Shown here piece by piece: positions 14,831 to 15,215 of a stretch of DNA of 15,215 nt; the first letter of the stretch is position 1, and the number at the start of each line of letters is the position of its first letter. The stretch is from Phoronis ovalis (Eukaryota; Phoronida; Phoronidae). Under the pieces are notes generated by a model. That model was not told the DNA's origin, made no database searches, and saw nothing but the letters and a program-made list of their open reading frames with translations. The translations under genes were made by a program, and so were the position numbers. Where the stretch lies: the NCBI GenBank assembly GCA_028565635.1, contig JAOXYB010028578.1, forward strand, positions 1 to 15,215, in the 5' to 3' direction.

Positions 14831-14850
14831 AGGCTGCCAAACTGGAAAAA

Positions 14851-15215
14851 AAATGTCTTACATTTCATTTCTTAGTAGCAAGACTCCGCTTTAGAAGGAG
14901 AGCTATGTACAATATCTTAGTTGTCATATGTACATGTAGTAAAGACTGGTATCAAGATTTTGTTACTGTCATATATGAAGAAGGAAAATGTTGACACTTC
15001 AAGTAATATAACCAATAAGTATTGAGGTACACGACAAGTGTAGCAAATGTCCCTTAATCTGTTTGTGATATTTTATGCAAACAGTCATGTGATCCTGGGC
15101 TAAAACATACACTTCCATCTTGTTTGGAACTTGCCAAGATAAACAAGACAACGACGATTCGAAGAATCATCATTGTACGCTGTTTAAATTGGTTATTTGA
15201 GCGAAAGGAATTGCA
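14851..15215 (+). other. Downstream intergenic sequence
   Basis: No exon, open frame, RNA gene or recognised repeat is visible on either strand in the last 365 bases. Confidence 0.65.

Larger units (their letters stand above)
13942..14850 (+). other. 3' untranslated region
   Basis: No open frame of coding character. The segment ends near one of two AATAAA signals (14509 or 14825). A perfect short hairpin, ACACAC-TAA-GTGTGT within AACACACTAAGTGTGTT, lies at 14405-14421. The end point is estimated from the distal signal. Confidence 0.6.

Noticed and set aside
1-15215. CRISPR arrays, prophage, operons or a novel defence or metabolic system
   Set aside because: The window is a spliced animal gene. 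There are no regularly spaced repeats, bacterial gene structure or viral coding regions on either strand.
1-15215. Retroviral or LINE coding remnants
   Set aside because: No reverse transcriptase, integrase or capsid-like peptide could be recognised in any frame. The only repeat signals are the SINE-like patch and the two foldbacks.

Overview
The window is eukaryotic, animal-type genomic DNA. One plus-strand, intron-rich gene fills almost all of it. Exons are short (mostly 36-162 bp), flanked by GT..AG sites, and separated by A+T-rich introns. There are no bacterial-style open frames, ribosome-binding sites or operons. The spliced product is a long, charged coiled coil of the kinectin / ribosome-binding protein 1 family (KTN1/RRBP1, p180). 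Three features identify it: two copies of the family signature (ELREKNWEAVDAM and DLREKNYEAMDAL); the segment FPEVKV...DWLSLYEKEA; and YKSVLANT-EGMLNKLQNSVESEEKKW across an exon junction. The protein ends in GTSV. The A+T-rich introns and a single gene equally close to both vertebrate paralogues suggest an invertebrate, possibly a lophotrochozoan such as a mollusc. That placement is inference only.

Layout: 1-216 is intron with an AAGTAGT repeat patch. The 5' part of the gene, which in this family holds the ER membrane anchor, lies upstream of the window. I place nineteen core exons: 217-458, 984-1095, 1389-1544, 2204-2719, 2937-3092, 3427-3582, 4418-4540, 5944-6006, 6345-6506, 6749-6823, 7083-7235, 9013-9096, 9296-9391, 9689-9784, 10100-10183, 11402-11464, 11931-11966, 12315-12392 and 13900-13941 (stop TAA 13939-13941). 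Joined, they give 830 codons in one frame. Every junction is phase 0 except the first (458/984, phase 2). I call them e1-e19 below. Six further phase-0 open segments with splice sites are candidate cassette exons, the best at 7676-7741. Two more look like degenerate exon copies.

The 3' UTR begins at 13942, with possible poly(A) signals at 14509 and 14825. Nothing recognisable follows.

The main points of interest are a 28-residue motif locked to the 3' ends of six consecutive exons (e2-e7), a tandem exon duplication at 9296-10183, almost uniform phase-0 exon structure with several possible cassette exons, and two abutting large imperfect foldbacks (10337-10717 and 10731-11158) in one intron. 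A tRNA-derived SINE-like insertion sits at about 681-885. I see no other gene on either strand. Splice sites and joins were called by eye and have no transcript support.
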